Source: Vagococcus allomyrinae
GTDB lineage: Bacteria > Bacillota > Bacilli > Lactobacillales > Vagococcaceae
NCBI RefSeq assembly: GCF_017829975.1
Contig: NZ_JAEEGA010000021.1
Location: 44,823 to 108,822 of the forward strand
Direction: 5' to 3'
Length of the DNA stretch: 64,000 bases
Of this stretch, positions 8,368-16,863 are shown one piece after another. The notes below the pieces were generated by a model. The model was not told the DNA's origin. It saw nothing but the letters and a program-made list of their open reading frames with translations, and ran no database searches. The translations under genes were made by a program, and so were the position numbers. Every line of letters starts with the position of its first letter. Within the stretch, counting starts at the first letter, position 1.

Positions 8368-10104
8368 TTATTGTAACCCAATTAAAATAGCAATCACAAT
8401 AAAAGCTGTTCCTAAAACAAATAAGAATCCTTGCATTTTAATTTGGAACTTCGCCCATTTTGTCCAATCGATTCGAGCCACACCGAGAACTCCGATTAAA
8501 CTAGCAGAAACGGGTGTAAAGGCGTCGACAAAGCCTGCTCCTAATTGGTAGGCTAAGACGGCTACTTGTCGTGATACGCCTAAAATATCGGCTAGTGGAG
8601 CCATGATTGGCATCGTTAAAGCAGCTTGACCAGAGTTAGACGTAACGACTAAGTTAAAGAGACTCTGGAAGATGTACATGAACCAAGCCCCGATGACACT
8701 TGGAACACCTGTTAAGAGATTACCAATGCTGTAAAGAATGGTGTTAAGTGCGGAAGCCACGTTAGCATCTGCACCTCCTAAAACAAGTAGAATGCCTTTC
8801 GCCATTCCGACCACAATCGCTGTGCCAGCTAAATCAGCCACTCCTGTTTGGAATGAACTGGCAATGTCATTAATGCCCATATCGTTCAACTTAAAAACAA
8901 CGGCAATAATCCCTGCCACTAAGCCCATGACGAAGAATTGAGAGGCAATCTCAGGAATGTAATAGCCTTTTGAGGTAACACCCCAAATAATCCAAATCAG
9001 AACGGCTAACATTTCTAACAGGATCAATTTGTGACCTAAAGTAAATGGTTTTTGTTCTTCAGTTGTTGTGGCAATTCGATCGCGGAAGTACTGATCAGAT
9101 TCGTGAGTTGTTGACAATACTGGTTTTTTGCGAATGCGCTCGGCATACACCATCATATAACCAGCTGACAGAGTCGTAATGACTACCCACATTGTCAACC
9201 GGAAAGTGGCACCAGATAAGACGGGGACGCCGGCAATTCCTTGAGCGACCGCGACACTAAAGGGACTCATCCAAGACGCCGCATTTCCAATTTGAGAAGC
9301 CACATAAGTGACGGTTATAGCCACTATCGAGTCATAGCCAAGAGCAATCACGAAAGGCACCATGATCATAGCGAAAGGGATCACTTCTTCTGCCATACCG
9401 AAGGTTGCCCCACCTAATGAAAACATAAAGAAAATGACCGGCAATGCTAAACGCTCTAGTCCACGGGTCTTGCTAATAAAGGCGTATATCCCTGCATCGA
9501 TTGCGCCTGTTGCCATGATAATCCCAAAGGAACCACCAACGACCAAAATCAAGGCAACGATTCCGACAGCAGAGCCATACTTATCTCCAGAGGTTAGCCC
9601 TTCAAAAATATAATTGAGAAAACCAAAACCGCCAAAATCATCTGTTCCCCAGAGATTCGCCGTTTTATGCAATTTTTTGTCAGTGTGATAAATTTTTTCA
9701 CCGTATAAATTGTATAAAGTGTCATCGGTCAAAGATAATTCATCTAGGGCTTCTTGAGAGAGCGTTTGCTCTCCAGCTGCTAAAGTTGCCTCTAGTGCCT
9801 CCTGATCGACGTTGAGTTCAGCTAAGGCTGATGTATCAGTGACTAGTTCTTCTAACTGATCAAAGACAAATTCCTTATTCATGGCATAGCTGTAGCGAAA
9901 CGACTCCTTATCAAGGACTGTTCGGGTAGTTGTTTGCCCATCTGCCCCTTCAATTTCAATTTCATTGACACTAAATTTTCCTGCGGGGATTAAAAAAGTT
10001 AGCAACCAACAAGCAATCACAACACCAAAAATAATCGCATAAGTATGTGGCGTTTTAATTTTAGTTAAATCCCGTTTAGGTGTTGTATTAGACTTTTTAG
10101 ACAT
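8368..10104 (-). CDS. YfcC-family integral membrane carrier with enlarged first external loop
   Basis: The 578-residue polytopic protein matches the YfcC/C4-dicarboxylate-carrier-like family (COG1288 type) in its helices around GGSFGIIMATGAIDAGI, the FGMAEEVIPF segment and the TNSGQAALTMPIMAPLAD segment. Helix 1 (about 19-42) is followed by an unusually long acidic hydrophilic stretch to about 175 (many Glu/Asp/Leu), probably outside the membrane. AGGAGGAGG precedes the ATG. The substrate is unknown. Linkage to iadA suggests a dipeptide, aspartate-containing peptide or amino acid. Two minus-strand TTGACT matches upstream (near 10160-10175) may hold the promoter. Confidence 0.8.
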   Translation of the reverse strand: MSKKSNTTPKRDLTKIKTPHTYAIIFGVVIACWLLTFLIPAGKFSVNEIEIEGADGQTTTRTVLDKESFRYSYAMNKEFVFDQLEELVTDTSALAELNVDQEALEATLAAGEQTLSQEALDELSLTDDTLYNLYGEKIYHTDKKLHKTANLWGTDDFGGFGFLNYIFEGLTSGDKYGSAVGIVALILVVGGSFGIIMATGAIDAGIYAFISKTRGLERLALPVIFFMFSLGGATFGMAEEVIPFAMIMVPFVIALGYDSIVAITVTYVASQIGNAASWMSPFSVAVAQGIAGVPVLSGATFRLTMWVVITTLSAGYMMVYAERIRKKPVLSTTHESDQYFRDRIATTTEEQKPFTLGHKLILLEMLAVLIWIIWGVTSKGYYIPEIASQFFVMGLVAGIIAVVFKLNDMGINDIASSFQTGVADLAGTAIVVGMAKGILLVLGGADANVASALNTILYSIGNLLTGVPSVIGAWFMYIFQSLFNLVVTSNSGQAALTMPIMAPLADILGVSRQVAVLAYQLGAGFVDAFTPVSASLIGVLGVARIDWTKWAKFQIKMQGFLFVLGTAFIVIAILIGLQ

Positions 10105-10261
10105 TAAGTATCCTCCTCCTGGTGATTAATCTAAGCTTATCAAGCTCAAATGTATAAAAATACAAAGTCAAGTCAAAGTATATCACAAAAAGAAGGATTC
10201 GTAAGGGGGAAAATGTCTATTAAGATAGTGCAGAGGCCCTTCGAAAAAAGGAGCTCATTTT

Positions 10262-10339
10262 ATGTTGCCTTCTAATAAAAAAATTAACAAAGGACTTGCC
10301 CTCCACTGCACAGGAGGGGGGATAATGACAATAGAATAA
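10262..10339 (+). CDS. possible 25-residue small ORF overlapping the MerR-type promoter
   Basis: ATG at 10262 is preceded by AAAAAAGGAG with eight-base spacing and opens 25 codons ending in TAA. It overlaps the 19-bp-spaced promoter at 10296-10326, so both are unlikely to act at once. The sequence matches nothing I recognise. It is listed because of the good ribosome site only. Confidence 0.2.
   Translation: MLPSNKKINKGLALHCTGGGIMTIE
10296..10326 (+). promoter_or_regulatory. MerR-type promoter: 19-bp spacer with central dyad
   Basis: The -35 TTGCCC (10296-10301) and -10 GATAAT (10321-10326) are separated by 19 bases. The dyad CCCTCC (10299-10304) / GGAGGG (10313-10318) sits between them. 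An over-long spacer with a dyad is the hallmark of MerR-family activated promoters (established for MerR, BmrR, CueR). The next gene downstream is the toroid-like protein at 10406. No MerR regulator gene is in the window. Confidence 0.6.
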
Positions 10340-10405
10340 CTAAACGATTGTTGGCTAGTCTGGTTTTAAGAAATTGGTCAAACAAGTCGTTGGAGGGAGT
10401 AATGG

Positions 10406-11287
10406 ATGGATTCAGCTTTAATATTACGATTGGCAATGGAAAAGGGAGAATCATTATCGGAAACAGAGATTGACGGTTTACTCAACCAATCTCTGTTAGT
10501 GGTTAAGTTAACCCGTGATAATAGTTCAGAACGATTAGCTAATATTTTTAAATTGGTAGGGCTAAGTGAAATTTCAGGAAGTCAGCGTCTAAGGGGCACT
10601 CAACAAATCGTTAAGTTTATTAATCAAGAAGTGGCCACATCAGAAGGGTTTGCTTATACAGGCGATCTAGGGGGAATCGTGCCCTGTTATAACGCCATGT
10701 TATTAGAATCCTATGTTCGTTTGGGAATGGCCCAAAGTCCAGAAGTTGTTCGGGGGTTAAACTGGATAAAAAAGTATCAACTTTTTGAACGGAATCAGAC
10801 ATCAAGTTGGCAAGGAAAAGGGATTTGTCTGCACGGTGGTTGCTTAAAAGCCACGCCTTGTTATATTGGTGTCGGCAAGACTCTCCGGGCCTTGTTAACC
10901 TATCAGGAGTACACAGCTAATAGAGATGGCGAGGTTGCCAACCTAATTGCGAAAGGTCTCAACTATATGTTGGATCATCAGTTATTTTTAAGACGGTCCA
11001 CTAATCAACCGATTAGTCCCCATATAACGGATATGATGTTCCCACAAAGTTATTGTTTATCATTAATGGACTTGGTCTATATCGTGGGGAAGAGCAACAG
11101 TCAAAAGGAGCCACGTGCTCAGGCTCTTATGACGTTACTAGCTAAAAAAGATCTAGGTAATCGTCAATGGAAAATCGATTATATTTATCGTTACAAGGGG
11201 TATTTAGCATTTGATAATAGACGTGGACCTTCGCCTTGGGTGTCAGAGCTGTCTAATATATGGTTGGGTGTGGGAGCTAGCAAATAA
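10406..11287 (+). CDS. predicted alpha/alpha-toroid (prenyltransferase/squalene oxidase repeat-like) protein
   Basis: The 293-residue soluble protein has no signal peptide. Helical repeats recall the prenyltransferase/squalene-cyclase repeat proteins of Firmicutes that are often misnamed NifH, such as VVRGLNWIKKYQ and LIAKGLNYMLDHQL. A conserved-looking Cys-rich centre includes ICLHGGCLKATPCYIGVGKT near 136-155. ATG 10406 has GGAGGG eight bases upstream. A MerR-type promoter lies 80 bases before the gene. The function is unknown and the fold call is tentative. It is transcribed alone, convergent with glvR. Confidence 0.6.
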   Translation: MDSALILRLAMEKGESLSETEIDGLLNQSLLVVKLTRDNSSERLANIFKLVGLSEISGSQRLRGTQQIVKFINQEVATSEGFAYTGDLGGIVPCYNAMLLESYVRLGMAQSPEVVRGLNWIKKYQLFERNQTSSWQGKGICLHGGCLKATPCYIGVGKTLRALLTYQEYTANRDGEVANLIAKGLNYMLDHQLFLRRSTNQPISPHITDMMFPQSYCLSLMDLVYIVGKSNSQKEPRAQALMTLLAKKDLGNRQWKIDYIYRYKGYLAFDNRRGPSPWVSELSNIWLGVGASK

Positions 11288-11361
11288 AATCTTTTGCGAT
11301 AGTTAACCAATGTTTCCCTTTTTGAGTGAGGCTATCACATAACAGATATGAAAAAAGAGAG

Positions 11362-12150
11362 TCAGGGCTTAAGTTTCTGGCTTTTTTCCTGTTGATAAAA
11401 AGGGTAATAGTCGATGTAAGCGCGGAAAATAGCATCGACAACAATATTTAATGTGATAAAAAAATTGTATTCTTTTTTATCGTCACCGTCAAAATACAAA
11501 GGGGTTACATGATAATAAAAGCTGTAAGTAGCCATTTGAGACAACGTGTTTTTGACGAGAGGCGTAATGGAAATAAAGGGAATATTTCGCAGTTTTAACA
11601 CTGCGATATTCTGTTCCAAGTCTCCATTCGTGCCACTGTATGAGATCAAGATAATCAAATCATCCTCAGTAAAAGAGTCCATCATCCAGTTAAATTCTGT
11701 AATCGAAGGGATGGTTATCATATAAGTGCCTGTAGACATAAAATTTCTTGCTAAACTGTTAATGGCATTTTTCTCTCCCCAATCTGTTCCGTAACCAAAT
11801 ATTCGTTTAGCCGAGTGAATCCCTTTAAGAGCAGGCGTTAAATCGGTTTGTGAAATTAGTTTAATGGTTTCATCAATGTCTTGATGTAGCAAATTAAGGT
11901 TACTTTCATAAACAGTGTGAGATTCTTTTTGTTCGTGGCGTAAATAGTATTTAAATTCAGAAAAACCAGCAAAGGCTAATTTTTGAGTGAGTCGAATGAG
12001 GCTTGATTTAGAAGAATGACAGTTGGTCGCAATTTCTTCCACACTCATATGAATGACGTTTTCAGTATTTGCCATAATATATTTTAAAGCGCTTAAATCG
12101 TTGTCATTCAGTGCTGAATAATATTGATTAATGCGTAATTCGATAGACAT
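11362..12150 (-). CDS. glvR: RpiR/MurR-family regulator of the maltose PTS locus
   Basis: The 262-residue regulator has an N-terminal HTH_6 domain (about 1-75, EEIATNCHSSKSSLIRLTQK recognition region). A C-terminal SIS sugar-phosphate-binding domain follows (about 105-245, including FGYGTDWGEKNAINSL and ILISYSGTNGDLEQN). The start is ATG 12150 because AAAAGGAGGAG precedes it; the open frame runs nine codons further. It is divergent from glvA-glvC, matching the RpiR-type GlvR that controls the homologous maltose locus in Bacillus. It probably senses a phosphorylated disaccharide and acts in the shared 166-base intergenic region. Confidence 0.85.
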   Translation of the reverse strand: MSIELRINQYYSALNDNDLSALKYIMANTENVIHMSVEEIATNCHSSKSSLIRLTQKLAFAGFSEFKYYLRHEQKESHTVYESNLNLLHQDIDETIKLISQTDLTPALKGIHSAKRIFGYGTDWGEKNAINSLARNFMSTGTYMITIPSITEFNWMMDSFTEDDLIILISYSGTNGDLEQNIAVLKLRNIPFISITPLVKNTLSQMATYSFYYHVTPLYFDGDDKKEYNFFITLNIVVDAIFRAYIDYYPFYQQEKSQKLKP

Positions 12151-12200
12151 GATAACTCCTCCTTTTAATAGCATCATATAATAATAGTCGATGGTCTAAA

Positions 12201-12215
12201 GTCCAAAAACTGGAC
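12201..12215. promoter_or_regulatory. inverted repeat, candidate GlvR operator
   Basis: Perfect GTCCA-N5-TGGAC lies between divergent glvR and glvA, 45 bases upstream of the glvA -35. A second dyad, TATACT-ATA-AGTATA at 12283-12297, overlaps the -10. Either could bind GlvR; this is inference. Confidence 0.4.
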
Positions 12216-12259
12216 GTGAGTTTTATTTTTTAGCACAGGACCAACTTAGTTTGAAAGCA

Positions 12260-12288
12260 TTGTAGGTCAAAAAGTAACTGACTATACT
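12260..12288 (+). promoter_or_regulatory. promoter of glvA-glvC
   Basis: TTGTAG at 12260-12265 and TATACT at 12283-12288 are separated by exactly 17 bases. The transcript would start about 20 bases before the glvA start codon. Confidence 0.7.
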
Positions 12289-12315
12289 ATAAGTATACTA
12301 AATGGATGGAAGGTT

Positions 12316-13653
12316 GTGAAAGTCTTGAGTGAGGAAAACTTGATTATAACCATTGTAGGTGGTGGCAGTACTTATACACCGGGCATTATTCAGGCTATTT
12401 TAAAAAGTAAAAAAGTGTTCCCCGTAAAGGAGATTCGTTTATATGACAATGATCAGGAGCGTAATCATGACATGTTCTTGATTATTCAATTATTATTAAC
12501 AACGAATCAGATGCAGGCAGTGACGTTGGTTGAAACGGTCGATCCTGAGATAGCGTTTAAAGGAGCTGATTTTATCTTCTCGCAAATTCGTGTGGGTGGT
12601 TTAGCCATGCGCGAACAGGATGAAAAAATCCCACTGAAATACGGGTTAGTTGGTCAAGAAACCTGTGGGGTAGGGGGATTTGCTTATGGCTTGCGCTCAT
12701 TGGGAGGGTTGTTAACCATTGTTGAAGACATCCAACAGCATGCGCCAAATGCTTGGATTTTAAATTATACAAATCCAGAATCGATTATCTCAGAGGGAAT
12801 CCGTAGAGCATTTCCCAATATTAACATGTTGAACGCCTGTGACATGACAATTTCGATTGAGGAGACGATTGCGCTTAATTATGGGTATGATCGGAAAAAC
12901 TGGATTAGTACGTACTATGGGTTAAATCATTTTGGCTGGTATCGTTCGATTTACGACAACTCCTTAGGACGAGATGTGATGCCCGAGATCATTAAAAAAA
13001 TTCAAACGACTTATTTGCGCGTCGCAGATTTTAACAAAGGTGATGAGGCTTGGCAAGCGGCGTTTGAGATGATGTCAGTCATGGTGCGAAATTTCCCAGA
13101 CTATTTACCAAATAATTATTTGGAGTACTATTTGTATCCAGATATGATTGTAGAAGAGGCTGATGTCAATTATACACGAGCTAACATGGTGATGGAAGGA
13201 CGTGAAAAAAAGACAAAACGGATGGCAGCAGCCATTAAAGCCGGAGAAACAAGGAATGTGCTGGATTTTAATTTTGGTGAACATGGCCAGTATATAGTTG
13301 ATATGGCTGTATCAATTTTAAAAGATCAGCGGCGACGTTTTATGTTATTGTTACCTAATCGTGGGTCCATTCCTAATCTCAGATCAGATGCAGTAGTGGA
13401 AATACCAGCATATGTGGGGGCTACTGGTCCAGAAGCTATTTCTTTAGAACCGATCAATGATTTTCATAAAGGGCTGATGGAAGCGCAAGTGGCGGCTGAA
13501 AAATTATTGGTAGACGCTTTTTTTGAAGGGTCTTATCAAAAGGCGTTACAGGCTTTTACTTTAAATCAGACAGTGCCTTCTGCTCGAATTGCGAAGCAAG
13601 TATTAGACGAGATGATGATAGCCAATGGCGATTACTGGCCGAAATTGCGATAA
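12316..13653 (+). CDS. glvA: 6-phospho-alpha-glucosidase, GH4
   Basis: This NAD+ and Mn2+-dependent GH4 hydrolase is predicted to split maltose 6-phosphate and related alpha-glucoside 6-phosphates. The dinucleotide loop GGGSTYTPG is at residues 15-23. Metal ligands are Cys175 and His205 (YYGLNHFGW). Cys175-Asp-Met is the form linked to alpha-specific members, where beta-specific ones have Cys-Asn-Val. The C-terminal SARIAKQVLDEM..DYWP segment matches Bacillus GlvA/MalA closely. The start is GTG 12316 after GGATGGAAGG; TTG 12325 is possible. It is first in the operon with glvC, 28 bases apart. Confidence 0.9.
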   Translation: MKVLSEENLIITIVGGGSTYTPGIIQAILKSKKVFPVKEIRLYDNDQERNHDMFLIIQLLLTTNQMQAVTLVETVDPEIAFKGADFIFSQIRVGGLAMREQDEKIPLKYGLVGQETCGVGGFAYGLRSLGGLLTIVEDIQQHAPNAWILNYTNPESIISEGIRRAFPNINMLNACDMTISIEETIALNYGYDRKNWISTYYGLNHFGWYRSIYDNSLGRDVMPEIIKKIQTTYLRVADFNKGDEAWQAAFEMMSVMVRNFPDYLPNNYLEYYLYPDMIVEEADVNYTRANMVMEGREKKTKRMAAAIKAGETRNVLDFNFGEHGQYIVDMAVSILKDQRRRFMLLLPNRGSIPNLRSDAVVEIPAYVGATGPEAISLEPINDFHKGLMEAQVAAEKLLVDAFFEGSYQKALQAFTLNQTVPSARIAKQVLDEMMIANGDYWPKLR

Positions 13654-13681
13654 AGAAAAATAGAAAAAGGAGGTTTTTATT

Positions 13682-15277
13682 ATGATGGCGAAATTACAAC
13701 GGTTTGGTGGGGCGATGTTTGCCCCAGTTTTATTATTTATTTTTCCAGGGATAGTGGTTGCCTTAGCAACGGTGTTTACTAATCCAGATATTGTCGGTAG
13801 CATTGCCAAGGAAGGGACGATGTGGTCCAATATCTGGGCAGTCATTGAAACCGGTGGTTGGACCGTATTTAATCATATGGAAGTATTGTTTGTGATTGGC
13901 TTACCACTTGGATTAGCTAAGCATGCCCGAGGCCGTGCAGCAATGGAATCATTTGTTATTTATTTGACATTTAACTATTTTATTTCAGCCGTTTTGGCTA
14001 TTTTTGGCAGTAACTTTGGGGTTGATTTTAATCAAGAAGCTGGTGGTCAAAGCGGTATGAAGCTGATTGCTGGAATAAAAACCTTGGATACCGGTGTTTT
14101 GGGGGCAATTTTGGTTTCAGCTTTAGCCATTTGGTTGCACAACCGGTATTTTGATAAATCGTTGCCGGAATTTCTTGGTATTTTTCAAGGTTCAGCCATG
14201 GTAGTCATGATCGGCTTTTTCGTGATGTTGCCAGTAGCTTTTGCTACATCGGTTGTATGGCCAATTGTCCAACAAGGCATTATGTCATTGCAAACGCTGA
14301 TGGTTAAATCGGGAAATTTTGGTGTTTTTTCTTATATCTTTTTAGAAAAGGCATTGTTGCCAACTGGGTTGCATCATTTTATTTACACGCCATTCCAGTA
14401 TGGGCCAGCAGTAGTTGAAGGCGGAACAACTTTGTATTGGATTGAGCACATGCAAGAATTTGCTCGTTCCAGTGCGTCGCTTAAATCGCTTTTTCCTGAA
14501 GGCGGTTTCGCCATGCAAGGGATTTCTAATTTGTTTGGTATTCCAGGTATCGCCATGGCTTTTTATGCCACATCTAAACCAGAAAATCGCAAAAAAGTTT
14601 TAGCGCTGCTGATTCCAGGTGTGCTAACGGCTGTTTTTGCGGGAATAACTGAGCCATTTGATTATACTTTTCTCTTTATTGCCCCAGCCCTCTTTTTCGT
14701 TCATGCTTTTTTAGCCGCAACGATGGCAACAACCATGTATATTTTTGGGGTTGTTGGAGATATGCAAGGAGGCTTAATAGAGATGATTGCTAAAAATTGG
14801 TTTCCTATGGGAGCCAATCATTGGCAAACCTATTTGATTCAGGTGGTCATAGGATTGTTTTTTACTGGTATTTATTTTGTTGTTTTCCGCTATTTAATTC
14901 TGAAATTTGATTTTAAAACACCTGGCCGTGAATTAGCAACGGAAGACGTTGGCTTGTATACGAAAGCTGACTTTAAGGCGAAAAAACAAAGACAACAATC
15001 ATCAAATGATTTATCCAATCGAGGCAAAGCCATCAATTTTTTAGAAGGGTTGGGAGGCTATCAAAATATTGAAGCGGTCACCAACTGTGCGTCTAGGTTG
15101 AGAGTGACGGTGAGGGATGATAGCCTAGTAGCATCAGATGAACAATTTAAAAATTTTGGCGCTCATGGTGTCGTAAGAAACGGCTTAGCCATTCAGGTAA
15201 TTGTCGGCTTATCGGTTGAACAAATTAGAGAAGAGTTTGATAAAGCATTGAAAGAAGCCTTAGAATTAGATTGCTAA
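13682..15277 (+). CDS. glvC: PTS maltose/alpha-glucoside transporter, EIICB
   Basis: The 531-residue protein has an EIIC membrane domain (1 to about 415, about ten helices, including GLHHFIYTPFQYGPAV and GITEPFDYTFLF). A cytoplasmic EIIB domain follows (about 448-531) with the phosphorylated Cys469 in TNCASRLRV. It closely resembles Bacillus GlvC/MalP. There is no EIIA domain, so a separate glucose-type EIIA must donate phosphate. AAGGAGG precedes the ATG. It imports and phosphorylates alpha-glucosides for the adjacent GlvA. A terminator follows. Confidence 0.93.
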   Translation: MMAKLQRFGGAMFAPVLLFIFPGIVVALATVFTNPDIVGSIAKEGTMWSNIWAVIETGGWTVFNHMEVLFVIGLPLGLAKHARGRAAMESFVIYLTFNYFISAVLAIFGSNFGVDFNQEAGGQSGMKLIAGIKTLDTGVLGAILVSALAIWLHNRYFDKSLPEFLGIFQGSAMVVMIGFFVMLPVAFATSVVWPIVQQGIMSLQTLMVKSGNFGVFSYIFLEKALLPTGLHHFIYTPFQYGPAVVEGGTTLYWIEHMQEFARSSASLKSLFPEGGFAMQGISNLFGIPGIAMAFYATSKPENRKKVLALLIPGVLTAVFAGITEPFDYTFLFIAPALFFVHAFLAATMATTMYIFGVVGDMQGGLIEMIAKNWFPMGANHWQTYLIQVVIGLFFTGIYFVVFRYLILKFDFKTPGRELATEDVGLYTKADFKAKKQRQQSSNDLSNRGKAINFLEGLGGYQNIEAVTNCASRLRVTVRDDSLVASDEQFKNFGAHGVVRNGLAIQVIVGLSVEQIREEFDKALKEALELDC

Positions 15278-15296
15278 TCTGTTACGAATTATTAAA

Positions 15297-15341
15297 ACAC
15301 AACAGCTGACTCCCTTATGAGATAAGCTGTTGTGTCTTTTT
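15297..15341 (+). terminator. terminator of glvA-glvC
   Basis: A perfect 11-base stem ACACAACAGCT / AGCTGTTGTGT is followed by a T-rich stretch. Confidence 0.8.
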
Positions 15342-15413
15342 ATTGAAGAAGACGTCTCCTCTTCAATAAGTATGATGAGTCAGCCCTTGATTTTCCCCAT
15401 TGAATTCAAGGGC
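15341..15413. other. two further stem-loops between glvC and the first sortase-like gene
   Basis: TATTGAAGA / TCTTCAATA (15341-15368) and GCCCTTGA / TCAAGGGC (15383-15413) are perfect stems without T-tails on the plus strand. They lie just beyond the stop of the minus-strand gene at 15437 and could end or stabilise either transcript. Confidence 0.45.
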
Positions 15414-15436
15414 ATTGCCTCCATTAGTGATGCTTT

Positions 15437-16390
15437 TTAAGCGGCACTAGCCATGATGATTAAGTTAATATCATCGTTTACGCAAGTTTGAAGGGTGATT
15501 CGTTCACCACCACCACTGCCGATAATTTGGTCTGCATAACTTTGTCCGTCAACCACCCCAGTTGCATAGTCGTCAACTTGGAAAATCTGGTTAACAGTGT
15601 AATAAGTCGGTGTACCAGAAGTATCAGTGACGATGATCTGGTTACCGCCGCTTACAGAAAAGAGAATATTAAAAATGCCAGGGTTATGACCAATAAAATG
15701 AGTGTTAGCACCATCATTCCCTGATTGGACAGCATTGCCACCCCAGGTGGCAATAACGTTGGGATTGTTGTCAATGACTGATTGGCCGCCGCCTTGTCCA
15801 GCATTTTGATAAGGTATCGAGATATCGCCAACATACATTGTATTAGCTGCCCAAGTTGGTTCACTAGGCACCGCTACGGGTTGTTCTTCAATCGCTGTTT
15901 CCGTTATTAAAACTGGTTCAGCTATTGTTTCTTCTTCAATTGGTGCGTCAATCACAGCTTGATTATCAGAATTAGCGATCTCCTCAGAAGGAGTTGTTGT
16001 CAATTCTATTGCTTTTTTGACATGAACCGTAATGGTTTCAGTCGTTTGATTATGTTCTTGATCGACTGCAGTTAAGGTCACGTTCTGATCGCCAGTCTTT
16101 TCAGTTGAAAAGGTACTAGCGACAACTGGAATGGTTTTGTTATCATGATCCTTGGCAATAACGTCTGTTAAAACATTAATGGTTTCACCTTGGGTCACAT
16201 CCCAGTCCTTTTGCCCCTCAATTTTGGGCGGTTCAGTCTGATCTTCTTTTAGTTTCACAGCTACGGTGGGCTTTCCCGTTAATTGTCTTTCTTGAGCAGC
16301 AAGCTGCATGTTTTGCTTATATGATAGGGTTCCGGTAACACCTATCAAAATAGTTAAAGCTAATAAACCAACTACAATCTTTTTTTTCAT
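15437..16390 (-). CDS. secreted Ig-like (DUF5011) protein with C-terminal sortase-like domain, copy 1
   Basis: The 317 residues contain an N-terminal signal anchor (4-24), an Ig-like DUF5011 domain (about 52-128, EPPKIEGQKDW opening) and an acidic linker (130-185). A sortase-like domain (about 190-317) has His231/His235 in THFIGHN and Cys303 in TLQTC. The conserved sortase Arg after the Cys is not visible (CVNDDINLIIMA). A catalytic role is therefore uncertain, although ER directly precedes the ITLQTC strand. GGAGGG precedes the ATG. About four-fifths of the C-terminal domain is identical to the copy at 17696. It resembles extracellular, membrane-tethered proteins; the substrate is unknown. 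Confidence 0.75.
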   Translation of the reverse strand: MKKKIVVGLLALTILIGVTGTLSYKQNMQLAAQERQLTGKPTVAVKLKEDQTEPPKIEGQKDWDVTQGETINVLTDVIAKDHDNKTIPVVASTFSTEKTGDQNVTLTAVDQEHNQTTETITVHVKKAIELTTTPSEEIANSDNQAVIDAPIEEETIAEPVLITETAIEEQPVAVPSEPTWAANTMYVGDISIPYQNAGQGGGQSVIDNNPNVIATWGGNAVQSGNDGANTHFIGHNPGIFNILFSVSGGNQIIVTDTSGTPTYYTVNQIFQVDDYATGVVDGQSYADQIIGSGGGERITLQTCVNDDINLIIMASAA

Positions 16391-16863
16391 TCTAATCCCT
16401 CCATGTCATGGTAAATGGTGAGATTTTGCTTCTATCGATAAAATTAAAATCTGCTTTTCTACAAGGTCATCATAAATCTTAGATCTTAAAATGTGGATTT
16501 TTTTGCTCAAGACTTTTAAAATACAATTAGTTATTTAACTTGTTATAAGTTGGTATATAGGTATTTAATAGTCTTTTTTTCAATATTTGCTTATCATTGT
16601 GAAAAGGGCCTTATTTTGTTTGAAGAAAATGGTACAAAATTTGACGGAGAATTTGAGTTTACAAACGTATTGCTCAAAGACAGTCGAAAATGACTAAGAC
16701 CTATTCGTATCAATGACTCAATTGTTAGGTCGACATGTTCCTTTTCATTCAATTTAACAAAAATCTACAACTCTTAGACTGGTAAAATGGGGATTCTAAG
16801 AAACAAAGGTGGTATAATTAAAGTTCTTTTAATAAACTCAAGATACGAAAGGAATGACTTAAT
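16391..16863. other. 473-base intergenic region with promoters for the first sortase-like gene and the XRE gene
   Basis: No gene is visible. AATGGTGAGATTTT at 16414-16427 recurs as AATGGTGACATTTT at 18634-18647. Each lies exactly 24 bases from the start codon of its sortase-like gene. ACAAG (16461 and 18680) also recurs about 70 bases upstream of both. CTTAGA / TCTAAG (16773-16800) is an inverted repeat just ahead of the XRE promoter. The middle part is AT-rich and otherwise featureless. Confidence 0.45.
16810..16818 (+). promoter_or_regulatory. extended -10 promoter of the XRE gene
   Basis: TGG followed by TATAAT at 16813-16818 is an extended -10. No good -35 is seen, and an inverted repeat (16773-16800) lies where an activator or repressor could sit. 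Confidence 0.55.

Noticed and set aside
12251..12264. cre site before glvA
   Set aside because: TTGAAAGCATTGTA misses the central CG and the late C of the cre consensus.
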